Source: Przewalskia tangutica (lineage: Eukaryota; Streptophyta; Magnoliopsida; Solanales; Solanaceae). Taken from it: a stretch of DNA of 64,000 bases. The stretch covers positions 78,636,992 through 78,700,991 of the forward strand of contig CM056731.1 of the NCBI GenBank assembly GCA_029844215.1, given 5' to 3'. The notes under the pieces are model-generated. The model was not told where the DNA came from, searched no databases, and saw only the letters and a program-made list of their open reading frames with translations. Shown here piece after piece: positions 1-11,416 of the stretch (its first letter is position 1; every line of letters begins with the position of its first letter). Made by a program: the position numbers and the translations under genes.

Positions 1-1130
1 CTTGTTGAGGACAGTGGCGGGAATAGGAAGTGCCCGGAACCAAAAACTCTCAACCCCTTGAATGACCGACCTGATAAGTTCCAGCTTACCCGCATAAGAT
101 AGCGAGTGATGCCCCAATTTCTGAATGTAATCTGATATTACACTAGTGAATGGAGCAAACGGATCCACCGAGACTGAGATTGGGGACAAAGGGATCCCCA
201 AGTACCGTACCGGAAAACTTCCAATGCCGAAACTCACTCTGGACAAGATCAAGTCACGAACTGTATCATGCACTCCCGCTATGTAGACGTTGGATTTAGA
301 TGGGTTAAGAGTTAACCCTGAGACAACCTCCAACTCTTCAAGACACTCCATAAGAATCCTAACAGAAGATACATCTCCTTTGGCAAAAAGCATGAGGTCA
401 TCCGCGAATTCAAGGTGAGTAATGCCCAATCTATTACACTTTGGATAATAGGAGAAAGCTCTTGCCGTAGCCTTTAGTTTTAGCATCCTTGAAAGGTATT
501 CTATGCACAAGATAAAGAGCGAAGGGGACATAGGATCACCCTGTCTTAGGCCGCGCTTACCCTTGAAGTAACCATGTAGCTCCCCGTTGATTGAAAGAGA
601 GAAAGAAGTTGAGCTAACACATTCCATAATCCATCGTACAAATCTGTCCGGAAATTTGGGACCTCTTAGTACCGACTCAAGGAAGCTCCAAGAGACCGTA
701 TCAAATGCTTTCCGAAGATCCACCATAAGCATACACCTTGGTGAGACTCTGGCTCTATTAAAACCTCTCACAAGCTCTTGTGCAATAAAGACATTATCCA
801 TCATGTTTCTTCCTTTCACAAAAGCCCCTTGAGATTTGTCAACAAGAGTAGGAAGGATCCTTGCCATTCTGTTTGCTAAAATCTTTGTTATGATCTTGTA
901 GACCACATTAGTCAATCCAATAGGCCTAAAATCATTTACCTTGCGATCCCGTTCGGTCTTGGGCAGGAGGGTAATGATGGTATGGTTCACCTGCTTCAAA
1001 AGAACTCCGGATGAGAAGAACTATTGAACACTTCTTACTACGTCTTGCCCCACATCTCTCCATCTATCCTTGAAGAATGCAACCGAAAAACCATTCGGGC
1101 CAGGTGCCTTGTCATTGCCTATATCGGAAA
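1..1130 (-). pseudogene. LINE (L1-type) reverse transcriptase, main part, split by element A
   Basis: Non-LTR retrotransposon RT read on the minus strand and running off the window edge at position 1. From high to low coordinates it shows the early RT motif DKAPGPNGF (about 1085-1113), motif A VDLRKAFDTVSW (688-723), GLRQGDPMSP (about 524-552) and the catalytic FADDLMLFA (383-408). I read one open frame from 1130 to the edge except for a single in-frame TAG at 1021-1023. No ORF1, endonuclease, 3' UTR or poly-A is in the window. The protein would copy LINE RNA into DNA at a nicked target site. The gene is broken at 1130 by the 62.8 kb nested insertion, and its N-terminal side resumes at 63925. 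The family call is secure; the exact LINE lineage is not. Confidence 0.93.
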
Positions 1131-2013
1131 TGTCACGACCCGACCCCGGGCCCGTGACTGGTGCCTTACCCCGGGCACCCTAGTGATACAACATCAGAGA
1201 AAATCAGCGGAAATAAAAACTTACACATGAAACAAGATATACAATGAGAAAAATAGGCTAACCAAGATCGCTTTACGCTATATATAAAAAGATTAAACAC
1301 GAGCAGTTACATCCCTTTTACAAACCACGCCTACAAAGACTACAGACCTCTAAGAGTTTTATAACAACAACGACGGGACAGGGCCCCGCCATACCCCTGA
1401 ATGTATAAGAACCTACACTCTCAGGGAATCATACCACAAGATAAGCCTCCGGAGAAACGGAGCTTCCCAAAACGCTGAACTGTGATCCTATGAGCGAGGA
1501 TCAACAACTGGTGTACCTCTACCTGCGGCATGAACGGCCCAGGAGGTCGATCTGCAAGTACAGTATGTGGCGAAAATCGTAAATGAAATCATAATAGTCT
1601 ATATAAAACAGAAGACATGTATGATAACCAATTTACGATACCCAATATGTAAGCAGTCATGTCAAGTCAGGGACTCACGCCCTCAAAGTCATCACTCAAA
1701 TATAACCATGGGTCTCATGCCCACAATATCAATCATGCCCGTGGAATTCCTTCCTCACTGCCGGCAGTCCATGATATAAAAACACCAAGGAATACACATG
1801 AACACCAGGTCCCACCTGTGTCCTAATAAAACCGTACGGGGTAAGTACGAAGGCATTGCCGACTACTAGAACCCACCGTACTAACAATGCTATAAATCTG
1901 TATCACGAGGTCTTTCTAGACCGCCAAATGATCGAAGCTGGACTATTCGCCCTCAGTATCATTTGTGCGAGCCTAATCCTGGAACTCCCGCAGTCCGCAT
2001 AGGCCACCTAGGC

Positions 2014-2196
2014 CCGCATGAGGTATTCCTCGCATCGGGGGTAGCTAACCCTCGGCATCAACCTGGACTCCCAATCCGCATAGTCACCGGACGCATGAGG
2101 TATTCCTCGCATCAGTAACACGGTGGAGTGATCATCCCGGAACTCCGCGACTCGCATAGGTCACATAGACCCGCATGAGGTATTCCTCGCATCGGG
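2014..2196. repeat. Array of GAGGAATACCTCATGCGG-type repeats, A 3' LTR
   Basis: Three imperfect units about 78 bp apart, each containing CATGAGGTATTCCTCGCATC (about 2018, 2094 and 2176). The core is itself near-palindromic. The same core occurs in the LTRs of B, E and F and in the solo LTR. Confidence 0.75.
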
Positions 2197-4010
2197 GGTA
2201 GCTAACCCTCGACAACATAACAAATCAGGGGGGTATGTGATATAATACCAGTACAACGGGCTTGTCGTTAAACAACGTAAGCACAACAAGAATAACCCCC
2301 TTACACAAACATCACAAGATACTAACACACGTAGCATCATAACATGTTCACTTTATCAAACCGACAAGAAAGTATTACAAGGCTATCACAGGCAAAACAT
2401 AGGCAAGTTACTCACACAAGGTACTTTTATTTCATGTCAACAAATCCGGGGTTTTAACCCTAAAGTACTACATACATTAATTCTTTTAAAAAGTTCCATG
2501 TCTTTCACAAAAGTCACACGATACCCGTAGTATCAAAATAAAGCAACTATCTTTTTAGGTAAACCAAAACAATTTCTATACCGTCTTTTTAAACCAACTT
2601 AAGACAAAAGCATGCCTTCCTTTTAAACGAAAACACTTCAAATTCTCAAGTCTTTCTCTTTTATAAATCAAGTCTTTACTTTGTAATTTTTAAGAAAATC
2701 AAAACTTGTTTATTAATGATCTTATTAAAGCAGCCATGATCTAGGAAATGTAATATAATTTTGTCTTATCTTAGTTTCTATGCAGATGGAAGATTCTACT
2801 TGTTTTAAGTTAATAATAGTCATTACCTTTTCCTTTATTAACGCTGCATTGGCTTGTTCGATATTCTTTCCCCTTTCCGAAATCAATATAACGTTATTAT
2901 TTAAAAACCAAGTACTCATTACTCATGAATGAGGTTTCACAACTTTCTACACAATTCAAGTTCTTCACATATTATATTAAGTCAAATATAAATCAAGTCT
3001 CTTATCTTTTAAAACCAATAACCCATTCTTTTACCTTCATAAAGTCGTTATAATTAACTTCCCATAAAGCCATTATAACACTTTATGTTTTAAACCAACT
3101 TAATTCGTTTAGCACACGTACGTCTACCGTACTACATAGTTCACAAAAATCATGCTAGAAAGGATAGGAAGAGGTTCACATACCTCGCGACGATTATCGA
3201 CAATTAGCAAAACGCTCCACAGTACTATAACCCTGCTAGCCTTTTCCACCCTTCAAGTAGAATACGCTACTCATAGAACTTCAACCTATAAAGGTCACAG
3301 CGCCTATCAACCTCTAGATCTCTTCGTAGAACAATTCAAAGTACAAGGTTCTTTATTCTATGAAAAATTCGGCAAGACCTCCCCGCATGACCACATAAAT
3401 CTCCTCATCTATCAAGGCCCGCTACCAAGCCAACAACTCCTAGGGGGGTTACACGTCTAACCGGACGTGTACAACACTGCCCCACAATAATACTACAAGT
3501 CTCATCAGAAATACAGTCCAATGTAAATACAGTTCAATTCTTTATAATCATCCTTCCAATATATCTTCTACTCAATTCTAAACTACTATAATATGTAATA
3601 TCCAATTACAATAGGGGGACAAAGATCATTACCTCGATAAGCCCAAAATTATCCAAGATTTATAAGTCGATCCTGAGCAACGTTTAGCTCCACTTCCTTA
3701 CGCTCCAACCCACTCCAAGCAACCCTTAGAAGTTTCTAAACAACTTCTCTTAACACTTCAACCAACTATGAAGATTTTCGTAGGGTTTCATTTTGCGACT
3801 ATTGGAATAAAGTAGTATTTTTCGGGCTCTTATGTTGGGATAACTTTAGAATACTACTAGTGATACAAGGCTAAGGTATTTGGGATAATAAGAATACTTG
3901 AAGAAATTTCTCTACAAGGGGGTGTTTGGACGAGAACAACTAAGGGGAGGGAGAATATTTGCCTTGGAAACTCTTAAGTGTGGATGAATAAAATCTTGAA
4001 AACAAGGGGG

Positions 4011-4018
4011 TATTTATA
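4011..4018 (-). promoter_or_regulatory. TATA box, A 3' LTR
   Basis: TATTTATA on the plus strand, TATAAATA on the minus strand, about 500 bp inside the LTR 5' end. The surrounding context (TATAAATACCCCC downstream) is shared with the other LTR families here. Confidence 0.6.
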
Positions 4019-4514
4019 GAGAAATCAAGGGCCAAGATCTAGGCAAGTGTGTGGTGTAGATTGGGGACATGTGGGTGTGGATTCTACCAACCACATGTCC
4101 ACCACAAAATTTGGACAAGTGGCTAGGCACTTGTCCACTACCAACCGAGCCGACACTTGTCCTTCACCAATTCGCCAATGGCCATGGGGTGACACGTGTC
4201 GCCCCTACTCGTCCAAAATATTTCATCTTCGAAAATATCCGTAATGCCAAAAATCCGAAAATAAAGTGGGCCCTAAAACCGTAAATTCCTCGTGGGCCCA
4301 CGTGACCAATTCGGAAATAAAATTCCATAATTCTCAAATATTCCAAAAGTCCGAATACCAAACTGGGAATCCAATTCCCATTAACGAACCTTTTCCTTCA
4401 CAAAATCCGGAAACTTTTCGTCGAAAAATCACATCTTTCTTCCTTTCCAATTTTTGTGTCGTATTCTCGTACGTACGTCCTCGTATACATACCCTGGAAC
4501 TACGGGGTGTAACA

Positions 4515-4548
4515 TTCTTCCCCCCTTAGAAACATTTGTCCCGAATGT
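4515..4548 (-). other. Polypurine tract and upstream inverted repeat, element A
   Basis: On the minus strand a purine run (TAAGGGGGGAAGAA) directly abuts the 3' LTR, as expected for the plus-strand DNA primer. Just upstream, at 4532-4548, lies an inverted repeat of the form ACATTCGGGACAAATGT, with one mismatch against the copies in B and F. Confidence 0.8.
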
Positions 4549-4979
4549 TCCTTCTAAGTCTCCAAACATACCTGCCGGTATAGTCTTCCCTACTATACTT
4601 ATGAAACCAATTATGCCACACATGGCCATAATACAACATACGCGCAAAAATTCACATCCAAGCCAACGAAAAAATCATCTCTAAAGCGTATAACAGTACT
4701 AATAGCTCCACCCATGGTCCAAAGGATACTTTCTTCACATCTTTACTTAAAAAAAGGACACTTCCATCTTCTTAACACATCTTCGCCTCTTTTCTAACTT
4801 GTCGTACCCTCCTCGTACACTCGAACTCTTCCCCATATACGTACCACATTTCTGTCATTGCTTCAGTTTTCAAAATCTCGGGGTTACTATCTCCAACTTG
4901 GTCATCATTAACTGGGAACACTCTGGATGGATCTCTGATACTCATCCGAATCATAGCAACATGGAAAACCGGACGTACC
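4549..4979 (-). pseudogene. 3' tail of element A: remnant of the integrase/chromodomain end
   Basis: A short open stretch at 4772-4954 contains DPSRVFPVNDDQV, which matches the DPARVFPTSEIPV region after the GPY/F module in element F (about 56890-56940). The following sequence resembles the 3' tail of element G at about 32470-32640 nucleotide for nucleotide. The true chromodomain signature (aromatic residues and TWEAEEDM) is not recognisable. Element C interrupts A at 4979 and A resumes at 41511. Confidence 0.65.
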
Positions 4980-5327
4980 TGTCACGACCCGACCCCGGGC
5001 CACGACTGGTGCCCTACCTGGGCACCCTTAAAACATACAACATAATAAACTGCTGCGGAAAATAAGTAACACATTTTTTTTTCTTAAAACCAAGGCAAAG
5101 CCGATAAGGCTGCCGTAATATAAATCACCCAAAAAGGGCTTACACTATCCAAAAATGTAATTACAATTTTAACGATCCGGCCATGTGCATCTGGACTCTA
5201 AGATTTGAACACCTACTATGACGGGACAAGGCCCCGTGCCACTGAATATACATAGCCATGACAACTCGGAACATTGGAGCCATCTCATATCTTGAACCAG
5301 GGATCCTAAGCTCGCGGATCCATAAGC
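4980..5327 (-). repeat. Element C 3' LTR, first segment
   Basis: Matches 37927-38276 of the 5' LTR (TGTCACGACCCGACCCC... onward). It is interrupted at 5327 by a solo LTR of the B family. The CCCCGT-containing near-terminal hairpin is present in degenerate form at 5219-5241. Confidence 0.9.
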
Positions 5328-5731
5328 TATTATACCCGTATTTCAGTATATGCGTGAGGAATACGTACAAAAGTTTAGCCTTAAAAGTTAGGCTTGGACG
5401 AAAATAATTGGGCACAACTCACTAAAAGAATCGTTTTCCAACGAAACGTTTTACAAGACTCGCGTAGGATAAATTCCGGCTATGCCATTTCTAATTTTTG
5501 CGGATTTTTCCGAGAGACGTAACACGTTGGACCAACGACAGGGCGACACTTGTCACCCTCTCATTGATGTATGTGTACACGACAATAGGGCCGAATGGAT
5601 GGCCATCTTTGTCATGTAGTTGGTAGGATATTTTGTGTGCAAGTTGGCCAAGGACACTTGCCCTAATCTTGACCTTACACTTGCCTTGCACTTGGCATAA
5701 TCTTGGCCATTGGTTGGCCATCCCTTGTACC

Positions 5732-5739
5732 TATAAATA
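5732..5739 (+). promoter_or_regulatory. TATA box, solo LTR
   Basis: TATAAATA about 405 bp from the LTR start, followed by ACCCC and a GATGAAGAGTTTTTCATCC stretch shared with the B LTRs. It marks a former promoter. Confidence 0.6.
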
Positions 5740-6909
5740 CCCCTCTTGTGATGAAGAGTTTTTCATCCACAAAAGCTTTCCAAGTCTAAAATCCTTCCCT
5801 CTCCTTTGATAGCCATTTCGTCCAAACACCTCCACCCCCCCCCCCCCCCCCTTTGAGTAAAGTTTGGCCGAGGGCCCCCCCCAAGCCTAGCCGAAAAATA
5901 CCCCCCTCCCTTGGTAGAAAAGTTGCCTTCTAGTATTGTTATAATGCCCAAAATAACCTAGCCCAAATCCCTTAGTCCTTAGTATAAGTTGTGAAGAACT
6001 TCTAAGGTTTTCTTAGACTCTGGGAGCGTACAACTTAGGAGCTAAACCTTGCTCGGTAGTATTATCTAGGATATTATTGGGCTTACCGAGGTAAATAAAC
6101 TTGTCCTTCTTTTGTAATTAGAGAATACATACTGTAGAAGTATAGAAATAAGTATAAATACTTAGAAGGATATTAAAGAATGGAATTGAACTGTTATCAC
6201 AGTAGAAGGGTTTAAAAGAAGAATAATCAAACTGTACTTACTTAGGACTGTTTTCCTGATGAACTTGAGTAGCTCACCGGGTAGGGAAGTGCTGCCCTAT
6301 TTTCCGTAGGATAGAGAACCCTCTGCTTAGAACTGTTTTCAGAGTAGTCTGAACGTTGATAGACGTGTCTGACTATTATAGGTTGATTCTCTGCGTGCGA
6401 CATATTCAACTTGGCAGGTGGTTTTCGCTGAGAAGGTATGTGATTCTTCCTAAAGCATGATATTTTAAAATATATATGTAGTACGGTAGACGTACATGTG
6501 TTAACTGAATAATAACTACGGAAATGTCTTTTGACTTAAGCCTGAATAATACTTACGGCAATGTCTTGCGACTTAAGCCTAAATAATAAGGATCTGAAAG
6601 CATTTCAAAAGAATACTGAATCATTTTTTCTGAGAAGAGAACTAATTGGTTTTAAAGCGAAGCTTAAGAGTTATACTAGCTTTATGGGAAGTTAGGTATA
6701 ACCACTTAAGAATGTTAAAAGAACAGTTTACTATGTGTTTATATGGACTTATATTGATTTGTGAAAAGAATAATAAGATGGTTTGATAAGTAGACATGAT
6801 ATGATGCTATGTGTGTTAGTGTCTTGTAACGTTTGTATAAGAGAGTATTCTTGTTGTGCTTATGTTGTTTAACGATAAGCTGTTATGTTAGTGTAATATC
6901 ACTCACCTC

Positions 6910-7190
6910 TTGACATATTACCGGGGGTTAAGCTGCCCTCCGATGCGGGGTAGACTCAGGCGGTCTGGGACCATGATTCGAGAATACCTCATGCGGGTCG
7001 GGGGACCTATGCGGAGCTACGGAGTTCGTGTTAGTGTGCGGGGTTATACCTCATGCGATCTATGTGGCCATGCGGACTACGAGTCCAGGACGATGCCGAG
7101 GAGTAGCTACCCTCGATGCGGGGTTACATACCCTATGCGGGCCTATGTGAGTGGCCTATGCGGACTACGGGAGTCCAGGATTAGGCTTGC
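6910..7190. repeat. Array of ATACCTCATGCGG-type repeats, solo LTR
   Basis: Several degenerate units with GATGCGGGGT and ATACCTCATGCG cores, about 60-80 bp apart, at the same LTR position as the arrays in B and E. Confidence 0.6.
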
Positions 7191-7552
7191 ATAATGATAC
7201 TACGGGCGATTGGCCCTGCTTCGATCATCCGCAGCCTAGATAAGACCTGTTACAGTTTACCTATTGTTGCTCTTGTTTATGATGTGGCACTATGTGCGGT
7301 TACCTTGGTTGTTTCATACATATTTGTAAACTGGTTTTAAAATGATATGATTTCATTTAAGTACTTTCTGATTTCACATACTTAGTACTGTTATCGACCT
7401 CCTTGGGGCTGCGTTCATCTGCGGCAGGTAAGCAGGTGCTAGATCCACATCGTTAGGATCTCTTTGCATTGGTGTCAGGAGCTCCATCTTCTCCGGAGGC
7501 TCTACCTTTTGGTATGATCTCCCTGTATTGTAGATAGTTTGTACATTCAGGG

Positions 7553-7577
7553 TATGGCGGGGCCCTGTCCCGCCATA
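7553..7577. other. LTR near-terminal inverted repeat (hairpin), solo LTR
   Basis: ATGGCGGGG and CCCGCCAT arms around a short CCTGT spacer, about 215 bp from the LTR end. The best preserved versions in the window are this one and those at 13243-13266 and 60138-60162. Confidence 0.7.
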
Positions 7578-8106
7578 GTTGTTTACTTCCTTAAGTGCAG
7601 TAGTCTATTATGCAGTTGGGATGTAGCGCAAAACTTGGGTTATATATATATGCCGAAGACAAGCTTTTCATCGGATAAAGCGTGTCTCATTTACAATTGT
7701 TTCATGTCTTGTTTTATAATTCCGCTGATTTTCTCGATGTATGATCGCAGGTGCGGGTAAGGCACGATCACGCCCCGGGCAGTCGTGACAATAGCGTAAT
7801 ACCTAAACTGCGGACATGAACGCGGCCGAAGAAAGTCGATTAACAGTACGAATATGGAGCAGAAATATAGTCTGATAAGCAGATCATAATCGTACAAAGA
7901 ATGACAGAGCAAGTATAAAAAGTACATACCAAATCCCGCCGTGTCATTACCACTTATGAACTTAATTGCATATCATTATCTTTTCCATTCCATTAAGAGT
8001 TATAGCCATATCTTACGTGCATACTTAGGAGAAGTCATTAAGTTTATTACCATCTAACTTACTTATCTTTCATAACCTAATCGACTCTTTCACGGAGGAC
8101 GCTATC

Positions 8107-8550
8107 TTGCCGACCCAAGCGGGGCGATAAAGTCACATAGTGCGCCTCAAGGTATCTTGCGGCCCATCTGCGGGTCGATAATGTCATATAGTGCGCGTAA
8201 GGTATATTGCGGCCCGTCTGCGGGTCGATAATGTCATATAGTGCGCGTAAGGTATCTTGCCGGCCCGTCTGCGGGTCGATAATGTCATATAGTCTGCGCG
8301 TAAGGTATCTGCGGCCCATCTGCGGGTCGATAATGTCATATAGTGCGCGTAGGTATCTGCCCGGCCCATCTGCGGGTCGATAATGTCATATAGTGCGCGT
8401 AAAGGTATCTTGCCCGGCCCATCTGCGGGTCGATAATGTCATATAGTGCGCGTAAGGTATCTTGCGACCCGTCTGCGGGTCGATAATGTCATATAGTGCG
8501 CGTAAGGTATCTTGCCGACCCGTCTCGGGTCAATAATGTCACATAAAACC
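8107..8550. repeat. 51-bp tandem repeat array in C 3' LTR
   Basis: About nine units spaced roughly 51 bp, each with GGGTCGATAATGTCATATAGTG followed by a CGTAAGGTATCTTGC stretch (first unit GGGGCGATAAAGTCACATAG). Most unit differences are one- to three-base indels at CTG or CCGG sites. The other C LTR has an equivalent array at 38600-39040. Confidence 0.9.
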
Positions 8551-10514
8551 GAGAATTTAACCTAACGTGCTCGCACCTCTACTCCTTTAGAAAGACTTTT
8601 TTTTCAAATAAAACTTCCCAGATACTAACAACCGTAGTATCAAGTCATCTCTACCTTTCAGGACAAGTCACAATACCTTTTTAGAAATACAAATACCGGC
8701 TTCTAAATCAAGTGACTTCTTTCTTAAAGACCTTAAGCAATTGGTACCTTTAAAACAATTTGCCATTCTTTAATTCAAATCATTTCTTGTTTATGTTCAA
8801 GAAAACCATTCTCTTAACCTCCCATAAAGTTATTATAACCAACTTCCCATAAAGCCGTCATACTAACTTTATGCCTTAAACTAATTCATTCTTTTTATAA
8901 CCAAGAGACTTATACTTTCAAATCAAATCACATAGCTTTCAAAATACTTCAAGTCTCTTAACTTTTAAGAAAACAAGTTTCAAAGTCTTAAAAACTTCAT
9001 ACGTAAATTCTTTTAAATTAAGTAACATATACTTTGGTGCGTTGTGAATAAGTTATACTTATTTATAACGATCTTATTCAAGTAGCCATGATCTAGAAAA
9101 TGTAATACAATTTTGTCTTATCTTAGCTTCTATGCAGATGGAAAATTCTACTTGTTTTAACATAATTAATTGTCATTACATTTTCCTTTATTAACGCTGC
9201 AATGGCTTGTTTGATACTTATTCTCCTTCGTGTCGTAAATTAGCCAAGTCAACTCGACTCCAAATACTTCCTAACGACTCTTACCAACATCCCCCATAAG
9301 ACTTGGTAAGGACTTAGGATTTCTTAGACGTAGCTTTTACATAGAGTAAATCAACATAACTACCTCTTAACTTCTAAGAGTAGACGGAATCATGAAATAC
9401 TACTACATGTATATTTCATACATAGAATCATGCCAAAGGAAGGAAGAGGTTCACATACCTCGCGACGATTACCGACAAGTAGCAAAAAGCTCCAAAGTAC
9501 TTCAACCTTGCTAGCTATTCCATCCTTCAAGTAGAATACGCTATACTTGGTACTTCAACCTAAATTGGCCACAATACGTCCATTAACCTCTAGCTTCGAA
9601 CGTAGAATATTCTAAGTGCTAAGTCACTAAATTCTACGGAAAATCGGACAGCACTTCCTTTGTTTCTACATACTTTGCCACCTTTTTCAAGGCCGAATAC
9701 AATAACCAAACACGCCACATTTAAGGCCCAACAAATCAGCTAACCAAAGGGGATTACACGCCTTAACAGGACGTGTAAAATTCCGCCCCACCAAATACAT
9801 TAAACTAGTCCACAATACAAATGTCAATTCGGCCAAAAAGTGCAACAACTTATCAACCTTTCCAATTCCTTTTCAATCCAAGTTCTTAGGTCTAGCATGT
9901 TATTTAGTCATAAACAACTTAGCAATTATAACCACCTTAATCAACTCTTTAGATAACATGCGACGACTAAACTAGTAACTAAATTGAATTACAATCTTAA
10001 AGGCTAAATCATGCAACTTTCGGATTCCATCCAAATATTCCATAACACATATCATTCTTCATAATATAATCCACATGATCATTTCTAACTACTACAACAT
10101 GAAATCTCGAATTAATATAGCAAGACGGAGATTATTACCTTCATAAGCTCAAAATGATCCAAAACCCTAAGTCGATCCTTTGCAACTCCAACTCCTTTTC
10201 TTGACGTTTCAATCCGCTACTTGCAACCCTTAGAAGCTTGTGAAAAACTCCTCTTCTATTTCCAACTTCAAAGTTGAAGAGCTCCCTAGGTTTTCGCCTT
10301 GCGACTAACGTGAAAACGCCGTTTTCCCGAAATCTTTCTATTGAGATATCCTTAAAATACCCTTAGGGACCTTGGGTTTAAGTCTTGTGAATAAAGGATC
10401 ACAAACTAAAATTTTTGTGTGGGACTTAGCATGAACCCGTGAGCTCCCTCTCTTTGCTCTCTAATATTTTCTTGAAATATGACTAAGTGTGGAACTAGTC
10501 TTGCTACTAGTATG

Positions 10515-10522
10515 TATTTATA
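10515..10522 (-). promoter_or_regulatory. TATA box, C 3' LTR
   Basis: TATTTATA on the plus strand, about 490 bp inside the LTR 5' end in the element's orientation. Confidence 0.5.
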
Positions 10523-11408
10523 ACACTATGGAGGGTCAAGACTTAAACAAATGGGTGGCTAAGATGATTTTCACTAGGATCAAGCCCATGTGGCCCTTTG
10601 ACAAGTCAACAATATCAAGCTCTATAATTAGCAAGACTTTCTCATCTTTACCATGGTCAAATGACCCTTTTGCCCTTGCATTAATTCGACCAAGCCATGT
10701 GGGAGGGTGCCACGAGTTGCCCTTCCATTCGTCCATAAAATTCCGTAACCCTCGTGGGCCCCACAAAACGTAAAATCCTCGGGTGGGCCCCACACGACCA
10801 AATCCGTAAAATAAATTTCCATAATAAATACATTCCATAATCCTCAATTCATGAATTTTGAGAATCCAATTCTCCTCAACGAACATTTTTCCCTTTCCGA
10901 CGTTCGGAAGATTTTCCGTCGGAAAAACAATTCTTTCTTTCGTACTAATTTCAAGTCTTGAGTTCCTTACGTACATTCTCTTAAACATGTCCTGGAGTTA
11001 CGGTGTTATACCCCGTATTTTCAGAGTATGTACGTAAGGGAATACGTACAAAAAGTTTAGTCTTAAGGTTTAGGCTTGGACGATTTTTTTTGGGCACAAC
11101 TCACAAAACGAATAGTTTTCCGGCAAGCGTTTCCACGACTTTCGTAGGGTAAATTCGGCTATGCCATTTCTAATTTTGCGGATTTTTCAGAGACGAAACA
11201 TTTTGGACCAACGGGAGGGCGACACTTGGCACCCTCCAATTTGTGGACTTGAATCGTCCATTGGACGAAATTGGAGAGCATTGGCACGTTTTTTGTGCCT
11301 TGTGCACAAGTCAAGGAGTTGGTAGGATATTTGTGTGGAGTAAATCTTCACCCTACACTTGCCTTGCACTTGTCTTAATCTTGGCCATTGGTTGGCCACT
11401 TCTTGACC

Positions 11409-11416
11409 TATAAATA
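11409..11416 (+). promoter_or_regulatory. TATA box, B 5' LTR
   Basis: TATAAATA followed by CCCTTAGAGATGAAGAG, about 405 bp into the LTR. It probably sets the U3/R boundary about 30 bp downstream. Confidence 0.7.

Larger units (their letters stand above)
1131..4514 (-). repeat. Element A 3' LTR
   Basis: 3.38 kb LTR in minus orientation, starting TGTCACGACC and ending GGGGTGTAACA on the plus strand. It is closely similar end to end to 60496-63924; a large share of the differences are small changes at CAG/CTG or CCGG-like sites. Contents on the plus strand: a degenerate copy of the near-terminal hairpin at 1371-1393, three copies of a CATGAGGTATTCCTCGCAT repeat (2014-2196), an AT-rich stretch, and a TATA box at 4011-4018. 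Open frames inside it are incidental. Confidence 0.93.
5328..7790 (+). mobile_element. Solo LTR of the B family inside the C LTR
   Basis: 2.46 kb, similar along its length to the B LTRs (11004-13491) but more diverged. It begins TATTATACCC (TG mutated to TA) and ends GTCGTGACA. No internal region or second LTR is attached. C LTR sequence resumes at 7791, as the uninterrupted copy near 38276 shows. Flanking bases ATAAGC and ATAGC are an imperfect target duplication. A solo LTR results from recombination between two LTRs of a full element. Confidence 0.85.
7791..11003 (-). repeat. Element C 3' LTR, second segment
   Basis: Continues C's LTR after the solo LTR and matches about 38277-41496 of the 5' LTR. 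It includes the 51-bp tandem array (about 8107-8550) and a TATA box (10515-10522). It is cut at 11003 by element B, nine bases short of the LTR end; the last bases are at 36623-36631. The long minus frame 10536-10988 recurs in the other LTR only because LTRs are duplicates. Confidence 0.9.

Noticed and set aside
5836..5852. Long C homopolymer, and the G run near 63309-63320
   Set aside because: Slippage-prone homopolymers in LTR leader sequence; length is unreliable in the assembly and no function is implied.
8107..8550. Regularly spaced repeats resembling a CRISPR array
   Set aside because: Units are contiguous 51-bp tandem repeats without unique spacers, inside a plant LTR, and are matched in the partner LTR.
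10536..10988. 150-aa minus-strand frame, repeated as 151 aa at 41031-41486
   Set aside because: Both lie in the two LTRs of element C, so the repetition reflects LTR duplication. No domain is recognised and the frame covers U3, the TATA region and the LTR end.
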